From IMG/VR virus record IMGVR_UViG_3300042350_001802, positions 62,001 to 126,000 of that record: DNA of 64,000 nt; one strand, written 5' to 3'. Of the stretch, positions 28,401 to 37,939 are shown in pieces (position 1 is the first letter of the stretch; each line of letters begins with the position of its first letter). This DNA is from a virus. The translations under genes and the position numbers were made by a program. A model generated the notes under the pieces. The model made no database searches and was not told the DNA's origin. It saw nothing but the letters and a program-made list of their open reading frames with translations.

Positions 28401-30644
28401 ATTAAGGTTGAGATTATAAATCAATTGATTAAAACTAATAAGATTGGTTCTTTTATTCCTAAAAACATTGTAGAAGAAATCTTGAATGTTGCTGGTGATC
28501 CTAAAGTGATGGGCACTTATTCTAGCGGTGCAATGGTGAGTGATGGTGCTACTATTGGTGAAACACGTTTTCCAAATGCTTCTGAAGTAGTTGTAGAAAT
28601 ACCAATCAGAAATCCTCAAGATTATACCAAGTTTAAGAATGACTTCTGGGCAGCTATGAAACTCCGTGGTGCTGCACGTGCAGGTGCATTGGATACAATG
28701 CGATCTAAGTATGGATCTACAGCAGTTGGTGATTATGGTGAATTAGCTAATGCTATTGGCAGTCGTGCAGATATAGAGCGTCTTGTTAGAATGGGATATA
28801 TTTCTATTGGAAAAACTGGAGCTAACACTCTTGGTGATCTCACTTATGATACTAATCTGACACAGGATGAGTTATTTGAAATGTATAAGTTTGTTTTAGG
28901 TGGTGGTAAACTTGATATGTCAGAGTACTCCGATATATCAAACTATATCAATCGTACTTTATCTTCATTGTTTAAAGTTCCAATCTCTGCTGAACTTCAA
29001 ACAAAAATAGAATCAGAACTTTTCAATATTGAACAAGAAGAATACGATGAAGTGCCCCCACCACCTGCTGAAGATGGAGTGGTTATATTCTCCACTACTA
29101 GTAAGGGGATGGAAGAAGATCCTGCAGCATACGCAGCAAATAAAGATGATATTGAACTTACAAACACTGCAGTGGAAACTAATCCGTTAAGATCCTTCTA
29201 TCCTGATGGATATACAGATTATAATACTGGTGAGTTTGTAGAGAATAAGCAATTTAAACTGTATTACAATAAAGTGAGAGCAGTTGTAAATGCTTTATCT
29301 GTAAAGAATCTTGAGGAGTTGAAAGGTGTTATGGTCACCTTTGATATTGACAATGAGTTTCTAAGATGGGATGGATCTGCACAAGATAGTGAATGGAAAG
29401 AAGCACAGAAAGGTGTAGTAGGATACTTATCAGATAATAAAGGAAACCCATATATTTTTAATAAGAAAGGTGATATTGTTGGTACACTAGATCGTAACAA
29501 CCTTGCAGATCAGAAAGGATTAAATAATGGGGAGAACCAGATTGTATACTTCTATACGTTTGCTAATCCTGAAAGACCAGCTGCTAAAGCTGCACAAAAG
29601 AATGATCCTGAAGGTTTTGCAAAACTTATGGAAATGCGCAAGATGGTTATGTCTGGTACTCCTGTAATATCAGCACTAACTAGTGTTTCTCAAGGACAGT
29701 TTAATAAGAAGGTGTTAGTTAATCCTACTAATGCTAATAGACAAGATACGCGTAATGATGAGTTTAGAGATCAATTATTACAACCCCATGTAACATTTGC
29801 ATTCTCTAATAAGTCTGGAACACTTCTTGCAAACGTAAAAGCTCCTAATGGGTCAGTCAATAGTTTTGGATTGTTTGCACCTAATATGCGATATGTTTCT
29901 ATAAAAGTTGGTGATAAACAAATGCCAATTACAGATTATGTTATGGAACTTATGCGTGTATATCAAGAGGTGTTGCTTAGAGATCCTAAAGCAGCAGAGC
30001 AAATCCAAAGCGGTCTTGTAATGTTTAATAACAATATGTGGTTGACAGGACTTGATAAGAACGTTCAGATTCCTAAAAGTCTTCGTAGAGTGGGGGTAAA
30101 AAAATACACTACAACAGCACAGGGTAAAAGACTACCTAGTTTAAACTATTATGATTTGTTTAGCGTGGTGAATGGTGTTGTAGTAATGAATGATAAAAAT
30201 GCTCAGCTTTTAAGAAACTATCTGAATAACCAACCTATGAATATTTGGTCTCAGTGGTTATCTGGAAAGCAAGAGTTTATGATTCCAGTGATTGTTACAC
30301 GTGGTGATGAAAGAAGTATTACATTTGTAAAGAAAGATTATAAAGAGTTCTTATTCAAGGATGTAGGGTTGAAATCTAATGTTGTAGAGATTCCTGCAGA
30401 GGAGTATTTAACAGCATATAATTCAATTGTTCACTTTACAGAAGGACAACCTTTGAATCCTGTAACACAGGTGATAGCACCAACAACACAAGATTTGATT
30501 GATGATCCAAACGCGATAAAGAAGTCTATTGAAAACGTCGGTGATGATGTTAAAACAGATGAAGAAGAAATTAAAGCTCTGAAAAAAGGAAGACGTTTTA
30601 AAGTTCCTGGGTACACTGAAATATTTGAAAAAATCTGTAGGTAA
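22461..30644 (+). CDS. Giant virion protein 1 (2727 aa) with zincin metalloprotease motif
   Basis: The first of three giant crAss-like proteins. N-terminal residues 50-190 are helical; a hydrophobic Gly/Ala-rich stretch (about 195-245) could enter membrane. A segment near 425-505 has W-E-G-V-Q-E-V-G-Q and EEFISGFIIGAPGS, patterns common in phage internal proteins. The middle is long Lys/Glu/Asn helix. At residues 1764-1768 LILHELLHRV gives a zincin HExxH motif, so it may cleave itself, partners or host proteins. The C-terminus is acidic then basic (KALKKGRRFKVPG). Its stop overlaps the RNA polymerase start (TAATG), suggesting stoichiometric synthesis; it is likely packaged with it. Confidence 0.7.
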   Translation: MPDKSNIDPGFGVLVPNRPYDVPEQRTPVVAPPGPLYGEGPSVLQTEQEALDKFRRQAGSHFEFQSLIQPIRYDDPMYDKLQRTFDNADRDYLFQKLGFMPNRDNEDLFANNLTRWQKLGLAWDQMGELAKTTFAEQWETEAEFWGNLATARVKDAFLPFGDQEELQSMYDNMQSISSNNYIPLTSEERAGDYGFGKFSTALGQFGFTLGTIGAFATQLGLEYAFAALTAPETGGASIVAAGASTANKASRLLRIAEMFKNLNRFENTAQTTNKIKQAYDYLTNTQNLKTGFGKFYSFSKQWNAAAGEAKFEAAFSYGDHVNSEIEKAKQQGITLSFADRERIEKDGMEIAMRNGITNTGLLFVMNRMNMNNLFRGPFNPQRRYMTELASSIQDDLVKVGGKTMSRFEVPFFTKQGMLQAGKSLGTWTANSAWEGVQEVGQGISSNYWEAFYDNKYSEEKVNNLYLLGKTIGDRLESNEAFEEFISGFIIGAPGSMVNAGLGRLMTSGAQRAQYKQAVSDYAKKINEYENDPLRVFDQRKANANTQMSVSSQMDEAVRTNNVYAYKNLSKEQMRDMIMLGIRTGKLDYMIGNMKDQVANMSDEDFQKQFAMVSDATNRKKATDYINAFEQESINILKEYDKTKQLFPNPYSNTKNVAKGSPEEINQKIKYQAWEDAVQDLVFERNNYNDTLKRMREILGDSKDYIGDALYNTYQMLTSDRSVDKEISMLQLEIANDLKIENKDKSVLDRINKKKKQIEALKKWRQSYTAIVDFRDNPQPIDLLQDSTADQEWKNKSRDVFEEVLNAYQLDEDLTPLTSENVGRAYQGVLDFIQLQKDNETAVKNISFLSSPEGFDQNFGQRALQAELFYNKVLQNRKETIQKREAVLQALEEDAEFYNRPDVQELVQILNQTIAESEHDASAVILDMLQEIYEKGEIAEPVNIEDTSKDSADKPLIGETPEGDYLIAFEGVNYQVFKDEPELFYVEMPDGTIDPIENINVPQAVKDALKDYIAKKTQPQQPSTAVVGGPPPKSSQPSNLTFTDFLSKIANADQATLSGLAEDISKNVTTAPYSNFNNAELGMIYDAMEKRQAELDLQAQKAKPKVGTKSENDTDFIQEYNEALTKVKQIVDKEGVTANEVKAAFASMMTVLNTLADAAVRNKYIANLITQQNAIIDRINKINYAKNPVLIKSTIDDIFKNNTSLETAVQEILVLFENSTDPSIKEEMISYFEEAFKKKVDEMTESLKALASQGVTSEVLKKFAEETTKFRNNVIASLNELETLSGQIADETANNNYNLAVSVDESFTNPTHRYIIDNISPTIKATLSQTIAIRNLVNAGILTEDEVATTDQDILVEASDLINLGVARIFTIGINKELHRYFTLGKKDRKKDLEDIIATYLETKDDDFKGPIALETAREFIKTAEDNGQSVDVLLEALEIPTTSIISDEHRDLLDKQRRVLNDLLRNNATLDIMTSLDERQNTALSSLGMETVEPSYFIDGEFINKLSKLSKKDADKVAMKSELTALVNEVKDETDIKVANKKINTFVQKYASNNARAASNLKNVVISTVSYISQTQNAIDSGETSKEPLTDNDIKGVLSGNTVPLTLAQINQVQEFALNVVLEDAKKTFNVTSGYVGSIDFTPEMLPDPTAGFRTKFSVLRIKEAGDIRTLEDLNALLKVENNTVNTHTALRMIMDSDFSTPSEKMIAGRLLTIIPSTETITIDNAQEDLGTYDVDTNMVTINLASVGYKEDAPTYPVETLILHELLHRVIEVEASNPKSSFYNQIRSVIEVVKNNPASKTFYAFQGNLTEDEQVREFVIEALTNPAFQYHLSQIQYAKSGKTAWEKFVDVLVKMLAAVGINVDGTALGEVLNVTDDLLRFQASEETLKRISVANKEQLGELQKEVESDTTMIPSVKDAMMSLINKKLQGYASAEMYNKTKTMNPFKGSDGITYYYAIDNGSLLVVRKGRDGYKESKKQSIKVEIINQLIKTNKIGSFIPKNIVEEILNVAGDPKVMGTYSSGAMVSDGATIGETRFPNASEVVVEIPIRNPQDYTKFKNDFWAAMKLRGAARAGALDTMRSKYGSTAVGDYGELANAIGSRADIERLVRMGYISIGKTGANTLGDLTYDTNLTQDELFEMYKFVLGGGKLDMSEYSDISNYINRTLSSLFKVPISAELQTKIESELFNIEQEEYDEVPPPPAEDGVVIFSTTSKGMEEDPAAYAANKDDIELTNTAVETNPLRSFYPDGYTDYNTGEFVENKQFKLYYNKVRAVVNALSVKNLEELKGVMVTFDIDNEFLRWDGSAQDSEWKEAQKGVVGYLSDNKGNPYIFNKKGDIVGTLDRNNLADQKGLNNGENQIVYFYTFANPERPAAKAAQKNDPEGFAKLMEMRKMVMSGTPVISALTSVSQGQFNKKVLVNPTNANRQDTRNDEFRDQLLQPHVTFAFSNKSGTLLANVKAPNGSVNSFGLFAPNMRYVSIKVGDKQMPITDYVMELMRVYQEVLLRDPKAAEQIQSGLVMFNNNMWLTGLDKNVQIPKSLRRVGVKKYTTTAQGKRLPSLNYYDLFSVVNGVVVMNDKNAQLLRNYLNNQPMNIWSQWLSGKQEFMIPVIVTRGDERSITFVKKDYKEFLFKDVGLKSNVVEIPAEEYLTAYNSIVHFTEGQPLNPVTQVIAPTTQDLIDDPNAIKKSIENVGDDVKTDEEEIKALKKGRRFKVPGYTEIFEKICR

Positions 30645-33600
30645 TGGCAAACAACTGTTCAATTAACATTAAAGCTGATAAGCTACCTATTGTACTTAAG
30701 AAGGTAGAATACTATATGTTTAAAGCGTTAGATCGCTCTGGCATATCCTTTTTACAACTTCCTAAAACTAATGTAGATGAAAAACTTCAGCTTTTAGAAA
30801 ATGCACGTTTGTTGCTTGAAGAAGATATTCTACTCTATTCTAAAAAAGCAGTGAAGTTAAAAGATACAGAAGAAGGTGCGTTATATGAGAGTTTTGCACA
30901 AAACCTACAGGGTATAAATGCAAACTGGTCTGAAGCATCTGCATTGTTTCTAAAACACTTTGGTGGTATTATAAATTTAAGGACAAAGTTTAGACTTGAT
31001 GAAGCGGGTCTTATAGATTTAGATGAAACAGTGGATGAAGAAGAAGCTTTAAACACTAAGTTTGTATATGATCAACCAGCAAATGAGATTGATCCTGTAG
31101 ATAATATAGATAAGGGGATTGAATTATTTCTAAGATCTATTACTAAAAAGGATGTTTTTGACGACTATGGGTTTAATGTACTAGTAGACTACGGATCTTT
31201 TGTACGTCGTCTATCAACTGATTTAGAGAACACTGTAAACACTAATGAGATTATTAGTCGTTTAGAAACATTAAAAACAAGTGTTCCAGAATACCAGCAG
31301 ATATTAGATAAGCTTCAGTTTAAACCTACAGATAATGCTGATGACCTTCAGTTTAAAATAAACTTCCGTAATTCTTTTGCTAAAGCATTGATTCCTATAT
31401 ATGTTACATCTTTAGAGAATGGGGTTGTTAAGGTGATAGAAGCTACTACAGCTAAAAAGAATGCATACGAGCAAAGAGTTAACTCTAACTTTTTTAGACG
31501 CGGGATGCCTGTAACTGTAAATGGTAAAAAGGTAAATCTAGCAAGTAAAGAAGGAGGGGTGTGGGTGCTTACTAAGAGTGATCTTTCTAAGCTTCAAAAG
31601 TTTATGGATGAGAAATCTATTCCAGCTGGAGAGATTACAGAAAGAAAGATTCAATTTTTAGAAGCACTCGGATTTGAGTTTTCTCCTGAGTCAAGAGAAC
31701 TTTTAAAAAAGGTTAGCAATCTTAACACAGTTGTTAAATATATATACGATCATACAGTAAGAATATTAGAAAAAGGTGATAGGATTAAAAGTCCTATTGA
31801 TGCCATTTCTAAGACAGTCTTTATTAATAAGAAGAAATATCAGGGACAGAGAGGTAATCTTAATATAATTACCAACTTTGAGATTAAATATAATAAAAGC
31901 TTTAACACTGAAAGAAGTATTGTAAATCAGGATGGTAATAGACAGCATGCTATTCAACACCATAACAATTTTACTATTGTAAATAAGTTCTTATCTGATC
32001 CTCAATCTTATCCTACACTTCAAAGTATAATTCAATCAGAACCATCTATGTTCTGGTTAGATCCTATACGCAATCCCTCGATTGCAAATAGTGTTCTATT
32101 GAATAGTCTATTTTACTATTCTCCTCAAGATCCAAACTTTGGTGCTAGAAGACGTGTTACTAAAAATCAGCAGGGTGTTGTTTTTTCACCAACTGAAGGT
32201 GAATTTGTTACAATCAGTGTTACCAACACTGGTGGTATGCAAATGAAAGATGAGCGAGGTCTTAAGAGTGATTCTGCAGGTAGTACTTCCTTGACAAGTG
32301 TTGATAAACTCATACAGGATATAAATATGTTTATGTTCCGTGGGATTACAAGTGTTCAACGACTTTCAGATAAAGCTACAGATCTTGGAGTTTCATTAAA
32401 CTATTATATTGATCCAGTAACCGGTGCTCCAGTGCAGCGTATATTAGGTGGTGCAACAAATTACGAAAGCATATTTAATACAGATCAGTTTTTAGAGAGT
32501 ACGTTAAATGCTTTGCGAGATGTAATGAAGTCTGCGTATTTAGCAAAAAATGGATTTTACGATGAGTTGGCAGTAGCAAGTAAAACTATAATGTCACCAT
32601 CTAACTTTGGTGTATTTACTAGTATATTGAGTAGTGATGTTAAGTCTATTCTTAACTCAATGATTGATAATGCAGTATCTGTAGAAGATATTGATAATAT
32701 GATGTTAGAAAACACTGATGAAAGAGAAGTGATTCTTTTTGATATTCAGGAGTATATGACAGAGTATAGAGAGCGTTTTAAAGATCTCTTAAACCCTGTT
32801 TTATCTTTAGTTCCAACAACTAATATATTTGGTGCTGATGGTGCGGGTAAAGCTAAAGATGTGGATAATATAATTGACTACTATCTTGCTAATACATTTC
32901 TACAGGATATAGAAAACCTTAAAGTATTTTTTGGTGATTCTTTCTTCTTTAAAGCATTTCATAAGCGTAGCAGTAAAGATTCTGCAACAGGAATTTTTAC
33001 AATCATTGATGATGCTATTATTGAAAGATTTAATAACTACAGTGATGCTCAAGGATATGGTGCAAATACCAACCTTGGTGGAAGAATGCTAGCAGAAAGA
33101 CTTTATAATCAGGGTGTTATAAATAATGATTCTAAAAACTCTGTTATTGAATTACAACAAGTTAGCAAGTCTTTTAGATCTGGTGTAATAAGCGATGTAA
33201 ATTTTAAATCATCGTATATAAAAAACATTAAAGATAACATCGAGAGACTTCGTTCACAAGGACTTATTTCAGATGAGAACTATAAGTTGTATAAAGACAA
33301 TCTACAAAAAGTTATTAGCGAAAGTTATAACGGTGTAGAAGCAGATGGACAGGGTAAATGTACATTTGATTTCTATCGTATTATGAGCATTCTTACTAGC
33401 GATTGGAGTAGGGAGCATGAGGACGCATATAAAAAAATCACCTTATACGCACATTATCAGAGTCTTGTTGAGTCTGAAAAAGATGAAGCTAAGCGTGCTG
33501 AGTATTTAATGAAAAGAGATGCTGTAGGATACGACCCCCTACTTGAGGTGTATTTTCCACCTAAAAAGTTTCAATACTCTGGACCAATGGAATACTCAAA

Positions 33601-36600
33601 AGCTGTCAATGGTCAAGAGTATGGGCAAATGATTCCTGTGTTTGATAAGTTTTCTTTACAACCACTTATACCTACAATCATCAAAGGAACTGCAGATGAG
33701 CACTTAGCTAATAAAATGATGTTTAATGGTGTTGGATATGTAAAGTTTGAAAGTGGAACAAAGGTAGAAAGTCCTAAGAATAAGGATAGTTACTATGCTG
33801 AATACAATGAGTCTAATCCTCAAAGTAGATCTATATATACATTGGAGCAGATGATTGAGATGGGTAGGAACGTTCGTTTTAAATCCGAACAAACTCTCTT
33901 CTTTAATCATCTAAAGCAACAGGTTCGTATTGATTCAAATGTGCATCTAACATCAATCTTTGGTTCACAAATTCGTAAGCTTGTTTTAAGTAACATCTTA
34001 GGAATGGACACTGAGTTTAATAAATCAGAGTTTGTCCGTATTTATAATAAGTATACCGGATTGATTAACAGTTTGATTCGTGCTGAAAAGAGAGACTTGT
34101 ACGGTAAGATGGGAGTTAGAGAAAACGCTGATCGTGAGCTTAGTATATCAAATATCAAAAAACTTGTTCAATTCTTTTTTGAAGAGATAGATAAGAAGAA
34201 CCAAGATAGTAATGTTCGTCGTGCTTTAAATTATAACGAAGAGACAGGACAGTTTGAGATTCCTTTAGATGGATCTGTACAAGCACAAATTATAGAGGGT
34301 ATTATTATTTCTTCTCTGAATAACCGTATTGTAAGACACCGTACTAATGGTTCTATGCTCACCCAAGTGGCAATTACTGGTAGTGAGCGTGTTCAGTTTA
34401 GTAAGGAGAAGTCTAAAGAAGCTCTAAAGACTTTCGGTAACACCGAGCTTAAATACTATGACGTTATAGAAGAAAATGGTAAGCTTACAGTTACACCTAT
34501 GCAGGTGAAGATTGGTTTAACACCACAGTGGAGACCTCTTTTGAATCTTAAGCATATTGATGGTAATCCAATTGGATCAATAGAGCGTTTAAATGAAATG
34601 CTTAAGAATGACACTTGGAAGAAAAGGAATAAAGAATCTATTAGACTTACCGCATATCGTATTCCTACACAAGGTCTTAACTTCTCTGAAGTGATGGAAG
34701 TTGCTGAGTTCTTACCAGCAGCATTTGGAGATGCTATTATTCTACCTTCTGAGATTGTAATTAAAACAGGATCTGACTTTGACATCGATAAGATGTTTGT
34801 ATTCTACCCAAATCTTGTAACAGAGGGAGAAAATTCTGGAACAGTTGTAAAAGATGGAAGTAAACAAAGCATTGAGAATGAACTATTTGCAACAATGCAA
34901 GAGTTGATTCTCCATCCATCTAACTATATGCAGCTTGTTACACCTAGTACAAGCTTCCATATAATGCCAACTGTAAATAAGATATATAAGAAACTTTATG
35001 GTAAGGAGAGAGAGCAGACAGACTACAAAGACACTCAATTAATAGATAGAGATTATAACATTCGCAAGTTCAAATCCCTACTAACTGGTAAGAATGATCT
35101 TGGTATTGCAGCAATTGCTAACACCTTCAATGTGTTATTTCAATTGTCAAATGCAGTATCTAGCAGTCAGTTTTTAGAGACTAATGAAATTAGAACTTTA
35201 CTCAAAAGTCCTTCTGTAATAAAAGATAGGGAGACGGATAAAGTTTTAGAGATTAAGTTTGGGAATATATATGATCAGGATGGGATGTATAAGAGCGAGT
35301 TCTTTGCTGAGTTTATTAGTGCTTTTGTGGACGTTGCTAAAGATGACTACGTGTTTGCAATAAACGTTGTTACAGAACTTAGTCCTTTGATCTTTAGCAT
35401 GAAGTTCCAGGGCTACTCAACAGAAAGTATTTTAGCATTTATAAATCAACCTGCTATAAGAGATTTTACTAAGAACCTTGCTAAGTATAATAGCATGATT
35501 GTTGATACGTATTTAGAATCTGAAAAGAAAAGAATAGCAAAGATTATAGATACATCATCACCTGCTGACATTGAAGAAAACGAACAAATTAAGGTGTTTC
35601 AAGCAAGACTTGAAAAGCTTAAATACTCTGCAAGAAGGAAAGCATTATCAGAAACATTGAAGAATCTAGGGTTTGGAGATATCAAACCGTACAGGAAGTC
35701 AATGTTTAATTTCTTAACTAAGAACAATAAGAAGCTATCATCTTATAGTGGTGCATTTACGCAGGAATCTTTAATGGATAGTATAAAACCTGATGAGTTT
35801 GATGTTTCTATGCTTTCTCAAGATCAGAAGCTATCGCAGCTTGCTATGCTCTTTGAACTTGAAAATCAAAAGATTATATCTGATAGCATGACAGAAACAG
35901 AGTCCTTCTTAAACTTTGATACTAAACCTCACGCTAGTAGCTTTGATGCATATCTTAGAAACAGTAAGTATATGAAAGCGAAAGCTGGTGGTTCTATACT
36001 TTCTATTGATACAATCAATACGATTAAAGACTTAAGTCCAATCGCTCCTTTAAATATAGGAAAAGAAATAGTATCAATTCTTGAGTCTGCGTTCCCTATT
36101 CGAAATAATAGAAAGATAAATGCAGAGGTTTTAGAGGCAGCGTTAGCAGCTCGTCAAGATCCAAACATCATCAATGTTCGCACTGAAGATGATATGAACA
36201 CTCTTGCTCGCACTTTTAAGAATGACTTTATGAGTTATATTCTGTATAACTATCTGGATAAGTCAGAAGCTGGTAGAGAGTTCTTTAAGAAAGAGTTTAA
36301 TACAGATAAGACCTTTGTAGAATATATGAAGGAACTTGTTGAAACTCCTAAGCTGTTGGATCTATTTAATAAAGTGAAAGATGACCTTTCTGTTGAAGAC
36401 TACCAGGAGTTAATTAAGATGTACCCATTCATACAGAACATTGTACCAAAGAGTGGGGAGAAAAATACACAACTTGTTGGTTTTAAACTTGTTGAGAATA
36501 GTTCTCATACAGTGGATAAGGAAAGTGTTATTGCTCAGTTTGAAGATGCAATCAATCTGACTGGGGAAGAAAGCAAAGATGTAAGAATGTTCCTTAGAAA

Positions 36601-37930
36601 TCTTGCACTATATTCTACATTCCAGTCAGGATATAATTACGGAGAGTTTTCGTATATTGCAGTGACACCTATTAATCTGATTAACAAGCTGTATGGTGAA
36701 GCTGTTCAAGAGTTTAATAGAGCATCATCTGAACAGAAAAATGTTTCCTATAGAGATTTTAAGGATATGTTTAGGAAGAATAACCCAGTGTTTTATGCTG
36801 AAAGGTCTAGTATAAACCCTATGACCGGGGAACTTTCTAAACAAGGTAAGTGGTATGTTAGTGGAGTGAACTTAGACTTTACCAAAAATGTTCCGAAAGT
36901 AGGTAATCCGTTGATTGACGCTGGTGTTAAACCAACTGATATGAACGGTAATGCTGCTAAAGATGTGGTGATGGCAAGTGAGTCTACACAATTTATTGGG
37001 TTTAAATCTGGAAGCGCTGCAATATCATCTACTGATAAGTATAGACTTGCTTGGGGTGATAAAGCTAATACAGGCAAGTATACCTCTTCAGATGTTGTAA
37101 TGGTGTCTGCAAGTGGCGTATTTAGAGGAGTAACTAGAGAAGAAGTAATTAAAACTTTTGAGTCTAAATATATACCCATCTTAAATAAAGCTATGGAAGC
37201 AGGTGTTAGTTTTAGAGTGGGTAATCAATACGATAAAGGTAACTTAGGAGATTTCTTAGTTGCTGATCATCTTCGTAAAAATGGATATGTTGAACAGAAG
37301 TTTGAAGGATATTCTAGATGGTTTCCTAAAAAGTCAGATCAAGCAAATGAGTTTTTACTTGCTGATAGTTTAGCACCTATACAACAAAATTTTGCTGATA
37401 GCGCTACTAGAAGAATGCGACCTGAGTTTGCTGGAAAGTCAACTATGGATCTTATTATATCTGGAGATAGAACTAGAAGTACTAGAGCTAAGACAGATAT
37501 ATCTAGAATGTTAAAAGATTACAATCTATCTAAAATATCAGAACTTGTGGGTAAGGTTATCAGAATGACTGATCAACAAGGAAGAGTGGTATACACAAAG
37601 ATTACTAGTGTAAATGAATTTACACAACAATATCAAGATAAGACATGGATGAAAGAGGGTTGGACTAAGGAAGTTACAGATAGTCTTGTAGGTAAATACC
37701 CTTATGCTATAGAGTTTGAGGTGGTTAGGAAACCAGCAAGTTCTGCAGAACCTTTGCAAAAACCTACAGATTTAACTTCTAAGATAGATGCATGGATTTC
37801 TAGTGAGCTTCCCTGGAGTATTGAAACACCTTCTGATAAGATTGCTAAAATGTACGAGAACGAGAAACTTACAGGTGAAACAATTGAAGAATTTTTACAC
37901 AGGATGTCATGTCTTGGTAAACTAAAATAA
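30644..37930 (+). CDS. Giant virion RNA polymerase (crAss-like, DFDID active site)
   Basis: A 2428-aa protein. At 1378-1382 D-F-D-I-D provides the three metal-binding aspartates of the second double-psi beta-barrel; the preceding TAYRIPTQGLNFSE and EFLPAAFGDAIILP segments fit that barrel. This is the signature of the single-chain crAss-like virion polymerase typified by Cellulophaga phage phi14:2 gp66, related to cellular beta' subunits and RNA-silencing polymerases. It is expected to be ejected and to transcribe early genes. About residues 2125-2235 look SLOG/Rossmann-like (VMVSASGVFRG, KAMEAGVSFRVGN), and 2260-2365 look ASCH-like (MDLIISGDRTRSTRAK). These add-ons are my inference; the polymerase call is strong. 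Confidence 0.9.
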   Translation: MANNCSINIKADKLPIVLKKVEYYMFKALDRSGISFLQLPKTNVDEKLQLLENARLLLEEDILLYSKKAVKLKDTEEGALYESFAQNLQGINANWSEASALFLKHFGGIINLRTKFRLDEAGLIDLDETVDEEEALNTKFVYDQPANEIDPVDNIDKGIELFLRSITKKDVFDDYGFNVLVDYGSFVRRLSTDLENTVNTNEIISRLETLKTSVPEYQQILDKLQFKPTDNADDLQFKINFRNSFAKALIPIYVTSLENGVVKVIEATTAKKNAYEQRVNSNFFRRGMPVTVNGKKVNLASKEGGVWVLTKSDLSKLQKFMDEKSIPAGEITERKIQFLEALGFEFSPESRELLKKVSNLNTVVKYIYDHTVRILEKGDRIKSPIDAISKTVFINKKKYQGQRGNLNIITNFEIKYNKSFNTERSIVNQDGNRQHAIQHHNNFTIVNKFLSDPQSYPTLQSIIQSEPSMFWLDPIRNPSIANSVLLNSLFYYSPQDPNFGARRRVTKNQQGVVFSPTEGEFVTISVTNTGGMQMKDERGLKSDSAGSTSLTSVDKLIQDINMFMFRGITSVQRLSDKATDLGVSLNYYIDPVTGAPVQRILGGATNYESIFNTDQFLESTLNALRDVMKSAYLAKNGFYDELAVASKTIMSPSNFGVFTSILSSDVKSILNSMIDNAVSVEDIDNMMLENTDEREVILFDIQEYMTEYRERFKDLLNPVLSLVPTTNIFGADGAGKAKDVDNIIDYYLANTFLQDIENLKVFFGDSFFFKAFHKRSSKDSATGIFTIIDDAIIERFNNYSDAQGYGANTNLGGRMLAERLYNQGVINNDSKNSVIELQQVSKSFRSGVISDVNFKSSYIKNIKDNIERLRSQGLISDENYKLYKDNLQKVISESYNGVEADGQGKCTFDFYRIMSILTSDWSREHEDAYKKITLYAHYQSLVESEKDEAKRAEYLMKRDAVGYDPLLEVYFPPKKFQYSGPMEYSKAVNGQEYGQMIPVFDKFSLQPLIPTIIKGTADEHLANKMMFNGVGYVKFESGTKVESPKNKDSYYAEYNESNPQSRSIYTLEQMIEMGRNVRFKSEQTLFFNHLKQQVRIDSNVHLTSIFGSQIRKLVLSNILGMDTEFNKSEFVRIYNKYTGLINSLIRAEKRDLYGKMGVRENADRELSISNIKKLVQFFFEEIDKKNQDSNVRRALNYNEETGQFEIPLDGSVQAQIIEGIIISSLNNRIVRHRTNGSMLTQVAITGSERVQFSKEKSKEALKTFGNTELKYYDVIEENGKLTVTPMQVKIGLTPQWRPLLNLKHIDGNPIGSIERLNEMLKNDTWKKRNKESIRLTAYRIPTQGLNFSEVMEVAEFLPAAFGDAIILPSEIVIKTGSDFDIDKMFVFYPNLVTEGENSGTVVKDGSKQSIENELFATMQELILHPSNYMQLVTPSTSFHIMPTVNKIYKKLYGKEREQTDYKDTQLIDRDYNIRKFKSLLTGKNDLGIAAIANTFNVLFQLSNAVSSSQFLETNEIRTLLKSPSVIKDRETDKVLEIKFGNIYDQDGMYKSEFFAEFISAFVDVAKDDYVFAINVVTELSPLIFSMKFQGYSTESILAFINQPAIRDFTKNLAKYNSMIVDTYLESEKKRIAKIIDTSSPADIEENEQIKVFQARLEKLKYSARRKALSETLKNLGFGDIKPYRKSMFNFLTKNNKKLSSYSGAFTQESLMDSIKPDEFDVSMLSQDQKLSQLAMLFELENQKIISDSMTETESFLNFDTKPHASSFDAYLRNSKYMKAKAGGSILSIDTINTIKDLSPIAPLNIGKEIVSILESAFPIRNNRKINAEVLEAALAARQDPNIINVRTEDDMNTLARTFKNDFMSYILYNYLDKSEAGREFFKKEFNTDKTFVEYMKELVETPKLLDLFNKVKDDLSVEDYQELIKMYPFIQNIVPKSGEKNTQLVGFKLVENSSHTVDKESVIAQFEDAINLTGEESKDVRMFLRNLALYSTFQSGYNYGEFSYIAVTPINLINKLYGEAVQEFNRASSEQKNVSYRDFKDMFRKNNPVFYAERSSINPMTGELSKQGKWYVSGVNLDFTKNVPKVGNPLIDAGVKPTDMNGNAAKDVVMASESTQFIGFKSGSAAISSTDKYRLAWGDKANTGKYTSSDVVMVSASGVFRGVTREEVIKTFESKYIPILNKAMEAGVSFRVGNQYDKGNLGDFLVADHLRKNGYVEQKFEGYSRWFPKKSDQANEFLLADSLAPIQQNFADSATRRMRPEFAGKSTMDLIISGDRTRSTRAKTDISRMLKDYNLSKISELVGKVIRMTDQQGRVVYTKITSVNEFTQQYQDKTWMKEGWTKEVTDSLVGKYPYAIEFEVVRKPASSAEPLQKPTDLTSKIDAWISSELPWSIETPSDKIAKMYENEKLTGETIEEFLHRMSCLGKLK

Positions 37931-37939
37931 TAAATCAAT

